From Nostoc sp. CENA543 (GTDB lineage Bacteria; Cyanobacteriota; Cyanobacteriia; Cyanobacteriales; Nostocaceae), in assembly GCF_002896875.1 (NCBI RefSeq), contig NZ_CP023278.1, positions 3,596,001-3,660,000 on the forward strand: DNA of 64,000 nt. The letters run 5' to 3'. Positions 17,281 to 27,067 of the stretch are shown here, piece by piece (positions within the stretch are counted from its first letter, which is position 1; each line of letters starts with the position of its first letter). The translations under genes were made by a program, and so were the position numbers. The notes beneath the pieces were generated by a model that saw nothing but the letters and a program-made list of their open reading frames with translations, was not told where the DNA came from and did not search any database.

Positions 17281-19956
17281 ATGAAAAAACAGCGATTTTT
17301 GCAGGCCTGGAATCGGCAGTTGACCCATTGGCGGCGGAGGTATAGACTATTTAGCCGTAGGAGAATATTACTAGCCAAGGTGAGTCACAAACGCAAAAAA
17401 TCCGAAAATAAAGGAAATAAATTGATTTTTCCCCATTTACTCGGAAATTTGCTAGAAAATATCAAAATCGGTGACAGACAAAAACGTAAAGTTGACCTGA
17501 GAGCAATGACAAAATCGGTCAAGAATCGTAGTAGGGTGGATGTAATAATCTGGGGTTGGATACATAAACAGCGTTCCTGTTTAGTTTTAGCGATCGCTGT
17601 TGTATCCTTGACTGGTGTAATGGGTCACAAACTATATAATCAACCTCAATTAAAAGTAGGAACTCTCGCACCACAAACAATTAGAGCTTCCTATGCAGAC
17701 AAGATTGAGGATCGTCAGAAAACAGCAGAGAAACGTAAAAATGCGAGTAAGGAATCTATATCAGTATTGATGGTTGATTCAGAAATTACCGAAAAAATCA
17801 ACCAAAATTTACAAAAATTACTAGATGAAGGCAACGCCATTCGTAAAATTGCGGGTTCTTTTCCTTTTTACGATACTTCCGTGTTATCTCTCTCAACTCA
17901 GGATTATCTCCGTTCATGTTCTGACTCAGAATGGCAAGTTTTGCTGGCGGCGATGAAAAACACCAGTCCACAAAGTTTAAGTCGTCGTTTCCGACAAAAT
18001 GTTGGCAAGCAACCACATAGCAGTAATTCCACACCTCTCAACCCAAATCAACCAGTTTCAGGCGATCAAAGGGTTAATATTCTAGGTAAAAGCGAACTGA
18101 CGTTAGCTTTAGCTGAACTTTTAGCTTATCGAGTCACCATTGGAGAAAAAAACATTCCCTCTGTGATTACACAGATTGCGGAAGCGCGTCAAGCATATAC
18201 GCAAGCTAATGAGCAATTAAAAAGCAATAATATCGCCTCAGAGACAATCTATAACGAAACAGTTCTGTTGCAATTATCAGATGATGAATGGACAAGAACC
18301 CAATCGGGAATTTATCAAAGTGCGGAACGCATTTTGACTCAAGGTATTCCCCCAGGTTTACCAGATAGTATTGTCAGTAGTGCTGTCAGTTTACAAGTAC
18401 AAGCTTTTGTTCCTAGAAACGGCGAATCGTTGGCGAATAAACTCTTATTAGCCGTCTTAGAGCCTAATTTAAAAGTAGATAAAGAACAAACTCAAGAAAA
18501 AGCGCAAAAAGCCGCAGCTGATGTTACGCCTGTATTCATTGCAGTGAAACAAGGTCAGATTATTGTCAACAAGGGAGACTTGATCACAGAACGGAATTTT
18601 GAAATTTTAGAGCATTATCAACTGATTCGGCGAGAAAATAATTGGCTGGAATTATTGAAATTAGGCGGTTTAGTGACGGGAGCAATTGGGGTATTTGTTC
18701 TGGCGGAAAAGCGAATTAAATATCAACTGCGCCAACGCGATCGCCTGTTAGTTTTACTATTAACTTTGAGTACACCAGGATTATTGGCGATGGGTTTACC
18801 TTACACTACCTGGGGGGGTGTGGGGTTATTGTTGGGAAGCTTTTATGGCCCTAGTTTGGGTGTGACGGTGATTGTCTTACTGCTGCTGTTATTACCCATC
18901 AGCTTAGAAGTCAGCGCAATGACTTTATTGGCGGGTGCTGTGGGGGGAATTTTGGGTAGTTGTATCGCTCAAAAACTGCGATCGCGTGAAGAGTTAGCAC
19001 TTTTAGGCGTGGCGATCGCGGCGGCTCAAGGTGGTGTTTACTTAGGGATTAAAATCCTCATAGGTGCAGCCTTTGGTGCGGGTTGGTATGTTGTCTTGCA
19101 AGAGGCTGGATTATTTGCTTTATCGGGTCTAGCTTGGAGTATTGTAGCTTTAGGTTTAAGTCCCTATTTAGAAAAACTATTTGATTTAGTTACCCCCATT
19201 CGGCTAGCAGAATTAGCCAATCCCAATCGTCCTTTACTCAAACGCCTCGCCACAGAAACACCAGGAACATTCCAGCACACTTTGTCAGTAGCCACCCTAG
19301 CAGAAGCCGCAGCGAAAAAACTCGGATGTAACGTGGAATTAGTCAGAGCCGGCACACTCTACCATGATATAGGCAAAATGCACGACCCTTTAGGATTTAT
19401 TGAAAACCAAATGGGCGGGCCGAATAAACATGAAACGGAAATCAAAGACCCTTGGAAGAGTGCAGAAATTATCAAAAAGCACGTTAGTGAAGGGTTAGTG
19501 ATGGCGAAGAAACATCTTTTACCCACAGCAATTCAAGCGTTTATTCCCGAACATCAAGGGACAATGTTGATTGCCTATTTTTATCATCAAGCCGAACAAA
19601 TGGCGCAAGCTGACCCCAGTATCGTAGTGAATGAAGCCGATTTCCGCTATGAAGGGCCAATTCCCCAGTCACGGGAAACGGGAATTGTCATGTTAGCTGA
19701 TGCTTGCGAAGCTGCATTGCGATCGCTCAAGGATGTCAACCCTGAACAAGCCTTAACCATGCTCAATAATATTTTGCGTGCTAGATGGCAAGATAATCAA
19801 CTCATTGATTCCGGCTTAACACGGGAAGAAATGACACAAATCGCCGAAATCTTTGTAGAGGTGTGGCAACAATTTCACCACAAACGTATTGTTTATCCTC
19901 AGTTAAAAGGTAAAAACAAGGCAAATAAAGTTAATAGTCAAAAGTCCCCATCCTGA
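17281..19956 (+). CDS. 7TM-HD domain phosphodiesterase (PgpH-type)
   Basis: An 891-residue membrane protein with a short basic cytoplasmic N-terminus, one TM helix at about residues 100-118, a large extracytoplasmic domain (about 120-455, 7TMR-HDED type), about seven TM helices (460-630), and a C-terminal cytoplasmic HD domain. HD motifs are HTLSVATLAEAA, LYHDIGKM (His-Asp near residue 693), HVSEGLVMAKKH and EHQGT. The PgpH family hydrolyses cyclic di-AMP to pApA. The frame extends to 17248, but that part is encoded by tandem repeats. The 3' end overlaps the convergent GNAT gene by 19 bp. No ybeY or dgkA follows, unlike many genomes. Confidence 0.9.
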   Translation: MKKQRFLQAWNRQLTHWRRRYRLFSRRRILLAKVSHKRKKSENKGNKLIFPHLLGNLLENIKIGDRQKRKVDLRAMTKSVKNRSRVDVIIWGWIHKQRSCLVLAIAVVSLTGVMGHKLYNQPQLKVGTLAPQTIRASYADKIEDRQKTAEKRKNASKESISVLMVDSEITEKINQNLQKLLDEGNAIRKIAGSFPFYDTSVLSLSTQDYLRSCSDSEWQVLLAAMKNTSPQSLSRRFRQNVGKQPHSSNSTPLNPNQPVSGDQRVNILGKSELTLALAELLAYRVTIGEKNIPSVITQIAEARQAYTQANEQLKSNNIASETIYNETVLLQLSDDEWTRTQSGIYQSAERILTQGIPPGLPDSIVSSAVSLQVQAFVPRNGESLANKLLLAVLEPNLKVDKEQTQEKAQKAAADVTPVFIAVKQGQIIVNKGDLITERNFEILEHYQLIRRENNWLELLKLGGLVTGAIGVFVLAEKRIKYQLRQRDRLLVLLLTLSTPGLLAMGLPYTTWGGVGLLLGSFYGPSLGVTVIVLLLLLLPISLEVSAMTLLAGAVGGILGSCIAQKLRSREELALLGVAIAAAQGGVYLGIKILIGAAFGAGWYVVLQEAGLFALSGLAWSIVALGLSPYLEKLFDLVTPIRLAELANPNRPLLKRLATETPGTFQHTLSVATLAEAAAKKLGCNVELVRAGTLYHDIGKMHDPLGFIENQMGGPNKHETEIKDPWKSAEIIKKHVSEGLVMAKKHLLPTAIQAFIPEHQGTMLIAYFYHQAEQMAQADPSIVVNEADFRYEGPIPQSRETGIVMLADACEAALRSLKDVNPEQALTMLNNILRARWQDNQLIDSGLTREEMTQIAEIFVEVWQQFHHKRIVYPQLKGKNKANKVNSQKSPS

Positions 19957-20453
19957 GTAAAAGCAGGTGGATAAACAACCTTACCGCGATAATTTTGGTC
20001 AGATTTTTTTAGTGTTTTGACCATAAAAAATTCTTGAGCAACCGGGAAAGGAGATGCAATCCCATAATTTACTGATGGCTCAAAGCCAAACCTTTGATAA
20101 AAATCAGGATGCCCCAAAACTATCACTAACGCTTCTTGTATTTCTGTTGCTTTCGTTAAAGCCACGGTTACTAATTCGCTACCAATTCCTTGTTTTTGGA
20201 ATTGTGGATGTACAGCTAAAGGTGCTAAAGCTAATACTTTTAGTTGTTCTTCCCCTATGAGATGAATATAACTTAAAATAATATGTCCTACTATCTGGTT
20301 ATTAACTTCAGCCACTAGAGAAAGCGCGGGGATATAAAAATCTGATTGGCGAATCGCTTCGATAATCTTCACCTCATTCTCTCCCACAAATGCTAGTCGG
20401 TTGACTTCATTGATGGCTTGATAGTCTGAGGGAATTTCACAGCGAATATTCAT
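19938..20453 (-). CDS. GNAT family N-acetyltransferase (YhbS-like)
   Basis: A 171-residue acetyltransferase. The acetyl-CoA loop is seen in VHPQFQKQGIGSELV (Q/R-x-x-G-x-G/A type), with a beta-bulge before it and the C-terminal YhbS-like stretch GHPDFYQRFGFEPSVNYGI. The acceptor substrate is unknown. It is convergent with the HD-domain gene and overlaps its last codons by 19 bp. Confidence 0.88.
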   Translation of the reverse strand: MNIRCEIPSDYQAINEVNRLAFVGENEVKIIEAIRQSDFYIPALSLVAEVNNQIVGHIILSYIHLIGEEQLKVLALAPLAVHPQFQKQGIGSELVTVALTKATEIQEALVIVLGHPDFYQRFGFEPSVNYGIASPFPVAQEFFMVKTLKKSDQNYRGKVVYPPAFTQDGDF

Positions 20454-20709
20454 GGTTTAGGCTCTCTGTTATAGGTAGTAGTTTCAAGAATCAAATTGGA
20501 TTTCTATCACTACGAATGAATTCACAAAACATAGATATACAAAAGAGTTACCCAACCAAAATAGCAGATAATTTGAATGTATTAGTTAATACCTAAATAA
20601 TGTAATATCAGGTTTTTAGGTATTTGCACACATCCCCTGGGAAGATGCTAAGAGATAGAAATTATAGGTAGATTAATTCGGGATGTTGTTATGCACTGGA
20701 TTTAAAGAG
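20454..20709 (+). ncRNA. Candidate small RNA ending at an orphan terminator
   Basis: There is no plausible protein gene in this stretch, yet a strong plus-strand terminator stands at 20710-20739. The only neighbouring gene upstream of the terminator (GNAT) points away. A transcript starting somewhere within 20454-20680 would therefore be a non-coding RNA or a tiny-peptide mRNA. The 5' end cannot be placed. I do not recognise the motifs of Yfr1 (ACUCCUCACAC). Confidence 0.35.
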
Positions 20710-20739
20710 AGGTTTGGTCATGAGCCAAACCTTTTTTTT
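20710..20739 (+). terminator. Rho-independent terminator (orphan)
   Basis: AGGTTTGG (20710-20717) and CCAAACCT (20725-20732) form an 8-bp stem with a 7-nt loop, followed by a run of seven further T residues. It is a textbook intrinsic terminator on the plus strand with no coding gene in front of it. Confidence 0.85.
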
Positions 20740-20992
20740 ATCAATGGTGAACACTGAAACAGGGACTGTCTGTGGCGGGGAATTTAAGACTTAACAGCCA
20801 ATCATGGAGATAGGCAACGCACAAGAAAAACTGTTACCCTTGAAGGCTTCCCTCTTCCGCCGCCAGAGAGTTGCAGCTACAAGAATGTGAAACAGCTAAC
20901 GAAGAGGGCAAAAGACATCTATAGTTTTTCTTCAAAATCACACTAGTCAAAAGAAGATTAGTCTGCTATGATAATAAATGTGTGAAAAACAC
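20740..20992. other. Intergenic region upstream of tRNA-Met-type gene
   Basis: About 250 bp with no ORF. CCCTCTTC (20850-20857) and GAAGAGGG (20901-20908) are perfectly complementary and enclose 43 nt that hold further short complementary stretches, so a folded RNA is possible. The last 50 bp should contain the tRNA promoter. Confidence 0.35.
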
Positions 20993-21066
20993 GGCTCAGT
21001 AGCTCAGTTGGTTAGAGCACGGGACTCATAAGCCTGGGGTCGTTGGTTCAAATCCGACCTGAGCCA
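20993..21066 (+). tRNA. tRNA with CAT anticodon (elongator Met type)
   Basis: A 74-nt tRNA gene: the acceptor stem GGCTCAG pairs with CTGAGCC, the D-arm is AGCTCAGTTGGTTAGAGC, the anticodon loop CTCATAA has CAT, and the T-arm contains GGTTCAAATCC. The discriminator base is A and CCA is not encoded. It resembles elongator tRNA-Met; tRNA-Ile2 with a lysidine-modified CAT cannot be excluded. The anticodon stem has one A-G mismatch next to the loop. Confidence 0.93.
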
Positions 21067-21218
21067 TAATTTAAAAGCATCGCAAAAATACTTTAACTTA
21101 AAACACCGTCTCAGAAAGTTACAGTTTTTTGCAACCATTTTCCTACTACATCTTAAAACAACAAGTGCAATGAGAGAAATCGCACTAACAGTATAAATGA
21201 CTGTTATCAAAGTCAATT

Positions 21219-21254
21219 AAAAAACCTGCTAATCTTATACTTGAGATTAGCAGG
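21219..21254 (-). terminator. Terminator of tRNA-Pro transcript
   Basis: On the minus strand, CCTGCTAATCT pairs with AGATTAGCAGG (11-bp perfect stem, 8-nt loop) and is followed by TTTTTT. It lies about 20 bp beyond the 3' end of the tRNA-Pro gene. Confidence 0.88.
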
Positions 21255-21271
21255 AATAGGGATTTTATTAA

Positions 21272-21345
21272 TCGGAGCGGCGGGATTCGAACCCACGACC
21301 TCCACTACCCCAAAGTGGCGCGCTACCAAGCTGCGCTACGCCCCG
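21272..21345 (-). tRNA. tRNA-Pro (TGG)
   Basis: A 74-nt tRNA gene: the acceptor stem CGGGGCG pairs with CGCTCCG, the anticodon arm is CCACT-TTGGGGT-AGTGG with anticodon TGG, and the T-arm contains GGTTCGAATCC. CCA is not encoded. It is convergent with the CAT tRNA 205 bp away and is followed by its own terminator. Confidence 0.96.
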
Positions 21346-21396
21346 GTCACGATTTACTATAATATCTTCAAATTATAGAATAGTCAATGGGCAAAC

Positions 21397-21762
21397 TTAA
21401 AAAACTTTCAGAGTGGCAGCAGCTTGCAACAAACCAGGAACAGCAAAGGCTGCCCATTGACCTTCGGCACACCTACCTGAGTTGAGAATGAAGCGCAAAG
21501 TGTATTCATGGGGATAGCCTTCTACCTCCATCCACAATAAATCGCTTTCGGCTTCACAGGCTATTTTTTCTTCGTCCATTAATTCGGTGGTGAGTTGTTT
21601 CATAGTGTCGGCTAACTTGGCTAACAGACGACAAAAATCATCCAACTCAGTTGAGGTTAACTCAATTGCCCAGTCATCAGTACCTACTAACCCTTGAAAT
21701 TCACTAGCATGGGGATTCCAGCCAATACGCCAGCCTGCACCGCTTTTAATTAAACGTTCCAT
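21397..21762 (-). CDS. DUF1818 family protein
   Basis: A 121-residue protein of the DUF1818 family, restricted mostly to cyanobacteria and plants. Recognisable parts are MERLIKSGAGWRIGWNP, the TDDWAIELTSTEL segment and FAVPGLLQAA near the end. No function is established. It is soluble and acidic. Its start lies 5 bp from the stop of the secreted-protein gene upstream on the same strand, so they are probably co-transcribed. Confidence 0.88.
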   Translation of the reverse strand: MERLIKSGAGWRIGWNPHASEFQGLVGTDDWAIELTSTELDDFCRLLAKLADTMKQLTTELMDEEKIACEAESDLLWMEVEGYPHEYTLRFILNSGRCAEGQWAAFAVPGLLQAAATLKVF

Positions 21763-21767
21763 GAGGA

Positions 21768-22271
21768 TTAGGGATTAGGGACTAGGGATTGGGGATTGGG
21801 GTTAAAAATATTAGTGAGGACTTGAACAAGGGCATTTCTTTGGCTGCGAGTCAGGCGTTTAATGGCAGCGCGATCGCCCTCCAAGGGATTTTGCTTTAAG
21901 GTATCATTACCTGGGTAAGTGTTGTCATACATGATTTCATTTGCATCCAGATAATCAGCCAAAGTTAGCTTCCAATCAAGTCTATAATTGGGGGCGCGTT
22001 CTTTAATATAAATGTGATATCTAATCAAACGACTGATTAAGGTGCTATTTTCTGCGGGTTTACCCGATGATTTGCTGATATATTGATTTTCCTTGGGTAA
22101 ATCCGGTAATTGCTGATACACCAACTGCCAAACATCGCTGGTGGTAATTCTTTGCGCCTGGGCTGGTGATTGGGGTAGGATACTGATTGTGGAAGTCCCT
22201 AAAATGATGCTGAAAGTTAAGGCAGTGATGCCTACGGCGGACTTTGCTAAAGCTACTAATTTAAACTGCAC
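21768..22271 (-). CDS. Secreted hypothetical protein
   Basis: A 167-residue protein with an N-terminal hydrophobic segment (about residues 8-33) ending in SPAQAQ, a typical signal peptide with cleavage after Ala-Gln-Ala. The mature part is about 130 residues with YRLDWKLTLADYLDANE and a basic helix near the end. I do not recognise a characterised domain. The last 11 codons (NPNPQSLVPNP) are encoded by the intergenic 7-nt repeat GGGGATT, so the C-terminus appears to have been replaced or extended by a repeat array. It is upstream of the DUF1818 gene, 5 bp apart. Confidence 0.7.
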   Translation of the reverse strand: MQFKLVALAKSAVGITALTFSIILGTSTISILPQSPAQAQRITTSDVWQLVYQQLPDLPKENQYISKSSGKPAENSTLISRLIRYHIYIKERAPNYRLDWKLTLADYLDANEIMYDNTYPGNDTLKQNPLEGDRAAIKRLTRSQRNALVQVLTNIFNPNPQSLVPNP

Positions 22272-22399
22272 AAATATAAACTAGGAATTGATATTAAGAA
22301 AAAGCTTTGCTAGCTCATTTAGAGTAAATATTCTGAGGTGAAAGCACAAAGATGTTAGTTTTACACTCAGCACTCCGCACTTTCAACTCAGCACTAGTT

Positions 22400-22636
22400 T
22401 CACAGTTCGCCAATGATTTCTGGTTGTGTCAGTTCATCAGACATTTCAATAATTGCCCTTAGCACAGGTTTCATCATCGCATCTTCGGCACTTTCAAATT
22501 CTTCATAACGCCGACGCTTGGCACGATTTGCCACCTGAACCGTAATGCGGTAGCGATTGGAAGCTGCACTTATTAAATCCTCGGCACGGTGCATAATCTG
22601 AGACTGGGTTGTCTCGAACTTAGAACGCTTGAGCAT
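22400..22636 (-). CDS. rpoZ: RNA polymerase omega subunit
   Basis: A 78-residue omega subunit of RNA polymerase. The family pattern is seen in [28 protein letters not shown], followed by the cyanobacterial ending [15 protein letters not shown]. The cyanobacterial omega is about this length. It assists assembly of the beta' subunit. It is upstream of the secreted-protein and DUF1818 genes on the same strand, with 128 bp between. Confidence 0.95.
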   Translation of the reverse strand: MLKRSKFETTQSQIMHRAEDLISAASNRYRITVQVANRAKRRRYEEFESAEDAMMKPVLRAIIEMSDELTQPEIIGEL

Positions 22637-22675
22637 AGTAATTGGTTCTTGGGGACATACTTAGTTTAGCAAGAG

Positions 22676-22833
22676 TTATTAGTCATTAGTCATTAGTCAA
22701 CAGTCAATAGTCAACAGTCAATGGTCAACACTCAGCACCGGCTAAACGCCGGGCTACCGCTAACATTACTCAGCACTCAACACGAGCTAAACGCCCCGCT
22801 ACCGCTAACAGCACTCATTACTCACTCAGGGCA
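22676..22833. repeat. Compound repeat: heptamer array plus two GC-rich 30-mers
   Basis: ATTAGTC/CAGTCAATAGTCAACAGT heptamers at 22676-22731, then two copies of the element GCTAAACGCCG(C/G)GCTACCGC at about 22738-22766 and 22783-22814, and a CACTCATTACTCACTC tail. The same compound arrangement recurs at 25440-25600, 31217-31395, 35110-35170 and 55640-55780. Confidence 0.85.
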
Positions 22834-23868
22834 TCAGGCTAAAGCGGTGGCACGTTCTGGTTGTAATAAACCATTCAATAAATATGCTGGACGTTGACCG
22901 TAAGGCCAAGCAAAGGCGTGGCGAAAAGCAGCATCTTGACAGGCTTGTAGCTGTTCAAAATTGATAATGTCGTAAGTTAAGAGGTTTTCATACTCAAAAG
23001 GCAAACGGACATTATGCAAGCCAGCATTATCAGTACAGATAGCTATATCTACGCCAGCCTCAAAACATCGGTCAAATACTAATTTCAGTTGGCGGATATC
23101 CTGCAAAGTTCCAGTTTTGAGGTAAGTTGTGGGACAAACTTCTAAACACTGTCTGAGTCTTGCCACCTCTGGAAGTAGTTCTGGATGCAATAAAGGAATC
23201 TGAATACCGTGACCAATCCGCATCAGATAAGGTAATAATTCTGGGTAACAACCATCAGTAGTTTCGTAAAGATGTCCAGTGGTGTTAATTCCTAGCGATC
23301 GCGCATAATCATACAGACTAATCAATTCTTGCAGGCGATCGCTATAATGACTATCACCACCAGCTACATCCACAGCACAAACATACTGTTTATTCTGCGC
23401 CGCTAAATCGACTATTGCCTTATTTACTTCATAGGGTAGCCGTGAGTGCATACACAGAATTTGACTTGTAACAATGGGATATTCCGGTAAATGGCTAGCT
23501 TTACCAACCACTTCCACAATTTCCGTCATCTTGTCAATTCTCTGAGATTGACTCAAATGTTCTGGTGTCCGTAAATACGGAGTATAACGCAGTTCCAGAT
23601 AAGCTAAATTCTCGAAAATATAAGCACCACGCACCAAACGATAGATAAAGTACGGTAAAGTCTCAGATGTTTGCACACTTTCCACTAAAGTATGCAGTTC
23701 TAAGTATTCATCCAGAGTATTGCGTGGACGAGTGTAAAAATCTTCAAAATCTGAATAATTACTAAACCGAGAAATTAACTCTGATGAATGTCGCTCAAAA
23801 TAACGCCACAAGACACGGGGAACAACAGAACCCCCCAAGTGTCGATGCAATTCCGCATATAAAGCCAT
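22834..23868 (-). CDS. Adenosine deaminase family protein (variant active site)
   Basis: A 344-residue metal-dependent hydrolase of the adenosine deaminase family. Expected elements are the metal-binding HRH (residues 8-10) in ELHRHLGGS, GHLYE (His199, Glu202) in the place of HAGE, RIGHG at 217-221, CPTTYL in place of CPxSN, and ICTDNAGLH in place of the S-x-D-D-P motif. The metal-ligand Asp280 is kept, but the second Asp, which contacts the purine, is Asn281. Substrate specificity may therefore differ from adenosine. The ATG at 23868 was chosen because the family begins there; the frame is open to 23907. It is divergent from purA. Confidence 0.8.
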   Translation of the reverse strand: MALYAELHRHLGGSVVPRVLWRYFERHSSELISRFSNYSDFEDFYTRPRNTLDEYLELHTLVESVQTSETLPYFIYRLVRGAYIFENLAYLELRYTPYLRTPEHLSQSQRIDKMTEIVEVVGKASHLPEYPIVTSQILCMHSRLPYEVNKAIVDLAAQNKQYVCAVDVAGGDSHYSDRLQELISLYDYARSLGINTTGHLYETTDGCYPELLPYLMRIGHGIQIPLLHPELLPEVARLRQCLEVCPTTYLKTGTLQDIRQLKLVFDRCFEAGVDIAICTDNAGLHNVRLPFEYENLLTYDIINFEQLQACQDAAFRHAFAWPYGQRPAYLLNGLLQPERATALA

Positions 23869-24024
23869 AGTGATAATTTGTCTATAAAATTTCAATAATA
23901 TTAACAAATATACTGAGGAAAGAATGTGTACTTCTAGGAAGATTGTGTAAATTTATCTAGGTTTGGGAATGGGGCATGGGGGCAGGGGGAGAATAACTAA
24001 TGACTAATGACTATTGACTATTGA

Positions 24025-25437
<1,413 letters not shown>

Positions 25438-25439
25438 TG

Positions 25440-25610
25440 AGTGGCGAGTGCTGTTAGCGGTAGCGCGGCGTTTAGCCGGTGGTGAGTGCTGAGTGCTGAG
25501 TTAATAGTTAAAAGTCAAAGGTCTAAGGTTTTTTACTAATGACTAATGACTAATAACTAATGACTAATGACTAATGACCAATGACTAATGACTAACACCT
25601 GATAACTGAT
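25440..25610. repeat. Compound repeat: GC-rich 30-mer (inverted) plus GACTAAT heptamers
   Basis: An inverted copy of the GC-rich element (GCGGTAGCGCGGCGTTTAGC) at about 25448-25481, then a GACTAAT array at about 25538-25600, immediately before the L25 gene. Confidence 0.85.
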
Positions 25611-25913
25611 ATGGCTTTGACTGTTGAATCTAAAACCAGACCAGAAGGTAGCAAACCCAACGCATTACGTCGTTCTGGATTAATCCCCGCTAACTTATAC
25701 GGTCACAAAGGTAGAGAATCTATCTCTTTAGTAGTGGATGCTAAGGTTGTAGAACGTCTACTAAAATCTGCTGCTGTAGACAAGACAGAGATTGAACTCT
25801 CCATTCCTGAATTGCAATGGACTGGTAAAACTGTACTGAAAGAAGTTCAGGTACATCCAGCTAAAGGTACTCCTTACCACATTAGTTTTTGTGCTACAGC
25901 TAACAGCAAGTAG
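25611..25913 (+). CDS. rplY: 50S ribosomal protein L25
   Basis: A 100-residue L25/Ctc protein that binds 5S rRNA. Conserved stretches are [16 protein letters not shown], a central beta region and [15 protein letters not shown]. The length matches the short L25 type, not the long type with a C-terminal TL5 domain. It lies downstream of purA and has its own terminator; the repeat array in between makes co-transcription uncertain. Confidence 0.95.
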   Translation: MALTVESKTRPEGSKPNALRRSGLIPANLYGHKGRESISLVVDAKVVERLLKSAAVDKTEIELSIPELQWTGKTVLKEVQVHPAKGTPYHISFCATANSK

Positions 25914-25955
25914 ACAAAAGCAAGAGCATTTGAAATTCTGTCATAATTGCTAATA

Positions 25956-25990
25956 AAACCAGGGATAAAACCCTGGTTTTTTGTTTTTCA
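25956..25990 (+). terminator. Terminator of rplY
   Basis: AAACCAGGG (25956-25964) pairs with CCCTGGTTT (25971-25979), a 9-bp stem with a 6-nt loop, followed by TTTGTTTTT. It lies about 40 bp past the rplY stop. Confidence 0.88.
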
Positions 25991-26118
25991 AATATTTGAG
26001 CAATTAGAACCCTTCGGGAAACCCACCCACGCACTTTTTTTGTAAAGTCTAAAATTGGTATAACTCTCAATCTCCCATCTAACGATAGTACGTAAATCCA
26101 ACAGGTAGGGGTAATCAA

Positions 26119-26841
26119 ATGCAAATCGTTAAGACAGAGGTGAAAATTTCTACGCCTGATGGACAAATGCCTGGGTTTTTGTATAAGCCTGCTGAATCTG
26201 GGCAACAGCCAGCAGTGATTCTCCTGATGGAAGCATTTGGCTTAACTTCCCATATTCAAGACGTAGCAGCCCGAATTGCTAATGAAGGCTACGTAGTTCT
26301 TACTCCAGATTTGTATTATCGTGAGTTACCAAACAATAAATTTGGGTATGCAGAAGTTGAGCAAGCGATGGCGATGATGTACCGCATGGACTTTGGGAAA
26401 CCAGTAGAGGAGGATATTGGAGCTGCGATCGCTTATGTAAAGTCACAGCCAGATGTATTCCCAGAGAGAATCGGAGTGACCGGATTTTGCTTAGGTGGTG
26501 GTCTGTCCTTTCTGACTGCTTGCAAATTTTCAGATAAAATTGCAGCTGTAGCTCCCTTCTACGGCATGGTTCTAGATGACTGGATAGAAGCAATCACCAA
26601 CATCACCGTACCTATTTATTTATTTCATGGTGGTATTGATCCCTTTATTCCTCTAGAACGGGTTCGGCAAATCGAAACTCGTTTCCAAGAACTTGGCAAA
26701 GAATACAAATTAAAAGTTTATCCTGATGCTGATCATGGTTTTTTCTGCAATGAGCGTTCTTCTTATAACCCGTCAGCCGCAGAAGATTCATGGCGTGAGC
26801 TGACGCAGTTTTTTCACAGACATTTACAAAAATCTATCTGA
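26119..26841 (+). CDS. Dienelactone hydrolase family protein
   Basis: A 240-residue alpha/beta hydrolase of the dienelactone hydrolase family. The catalytic residues are visible: Cys124 in GFCLGGG, Asp174 in GGIDPFIPLE and His206 in ADHGFF; Glu38 in LMEAFGL corresponds to the residue that activates the cysteine. Such proteins are cytoplasmic and often have unknown natural substrates in cyanobacteria. An AGGGG ribosome site precedes the ATG. Nothing in the context points to aromatic degradation. Confidence 0.92.
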   Translation: MQIVKTEVKISTPDGQMPGFLYKPAESGQQPAVILLMEAFGLTSHIQDVAARIANEGYVVLTPDLYYRELPNNKFGYAEVEQAMAMMYRMDFGKPVEEDIGAAIAYVKSQPDVFPERIGVTGFCLGGGLSFLTACKFSDKIAAVAPFYGMVLDDWIEAITNITVPIYLFHGGIDPFIPLERVRQIETRFQELGKEYKLKVYPDADHGFFCNERSSYNPSAAEDSWRELTQFFHRHLQKSI

Positions 26842-26925
26842 TTTGACTCTTGGAATTTGAGGTTTTGGATTTGAGGTGCAAGGATTTTTCAGGTACAAGC
26901 CTTACCCAAGCGTGGGTGCAAAAAT

Positions 26926-26992
26926 CTAAAATCCAAAATCTAAAATCTAAAATCTAAAATCTAAAATCTAAAATCTAAAATCTAAAATTGAT
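26926..26992. repeat. AAAATCT heptamer tandem array
   Basis: About nine head-to-tail copies of a 7-nt unit, AAAATCT, with one variant (AAAATCC). It is intergenic, between the dienelactone hydrolase and Uma2 genes. Confidence 0.9.
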
Positions 26993-27067
26993 TGACTCAC
27001 CGTTCACCACAAGGGTCACAATATTTCATCTGGTAGACTGAAGGCATTGATTGGGCGAAGTTGACCT

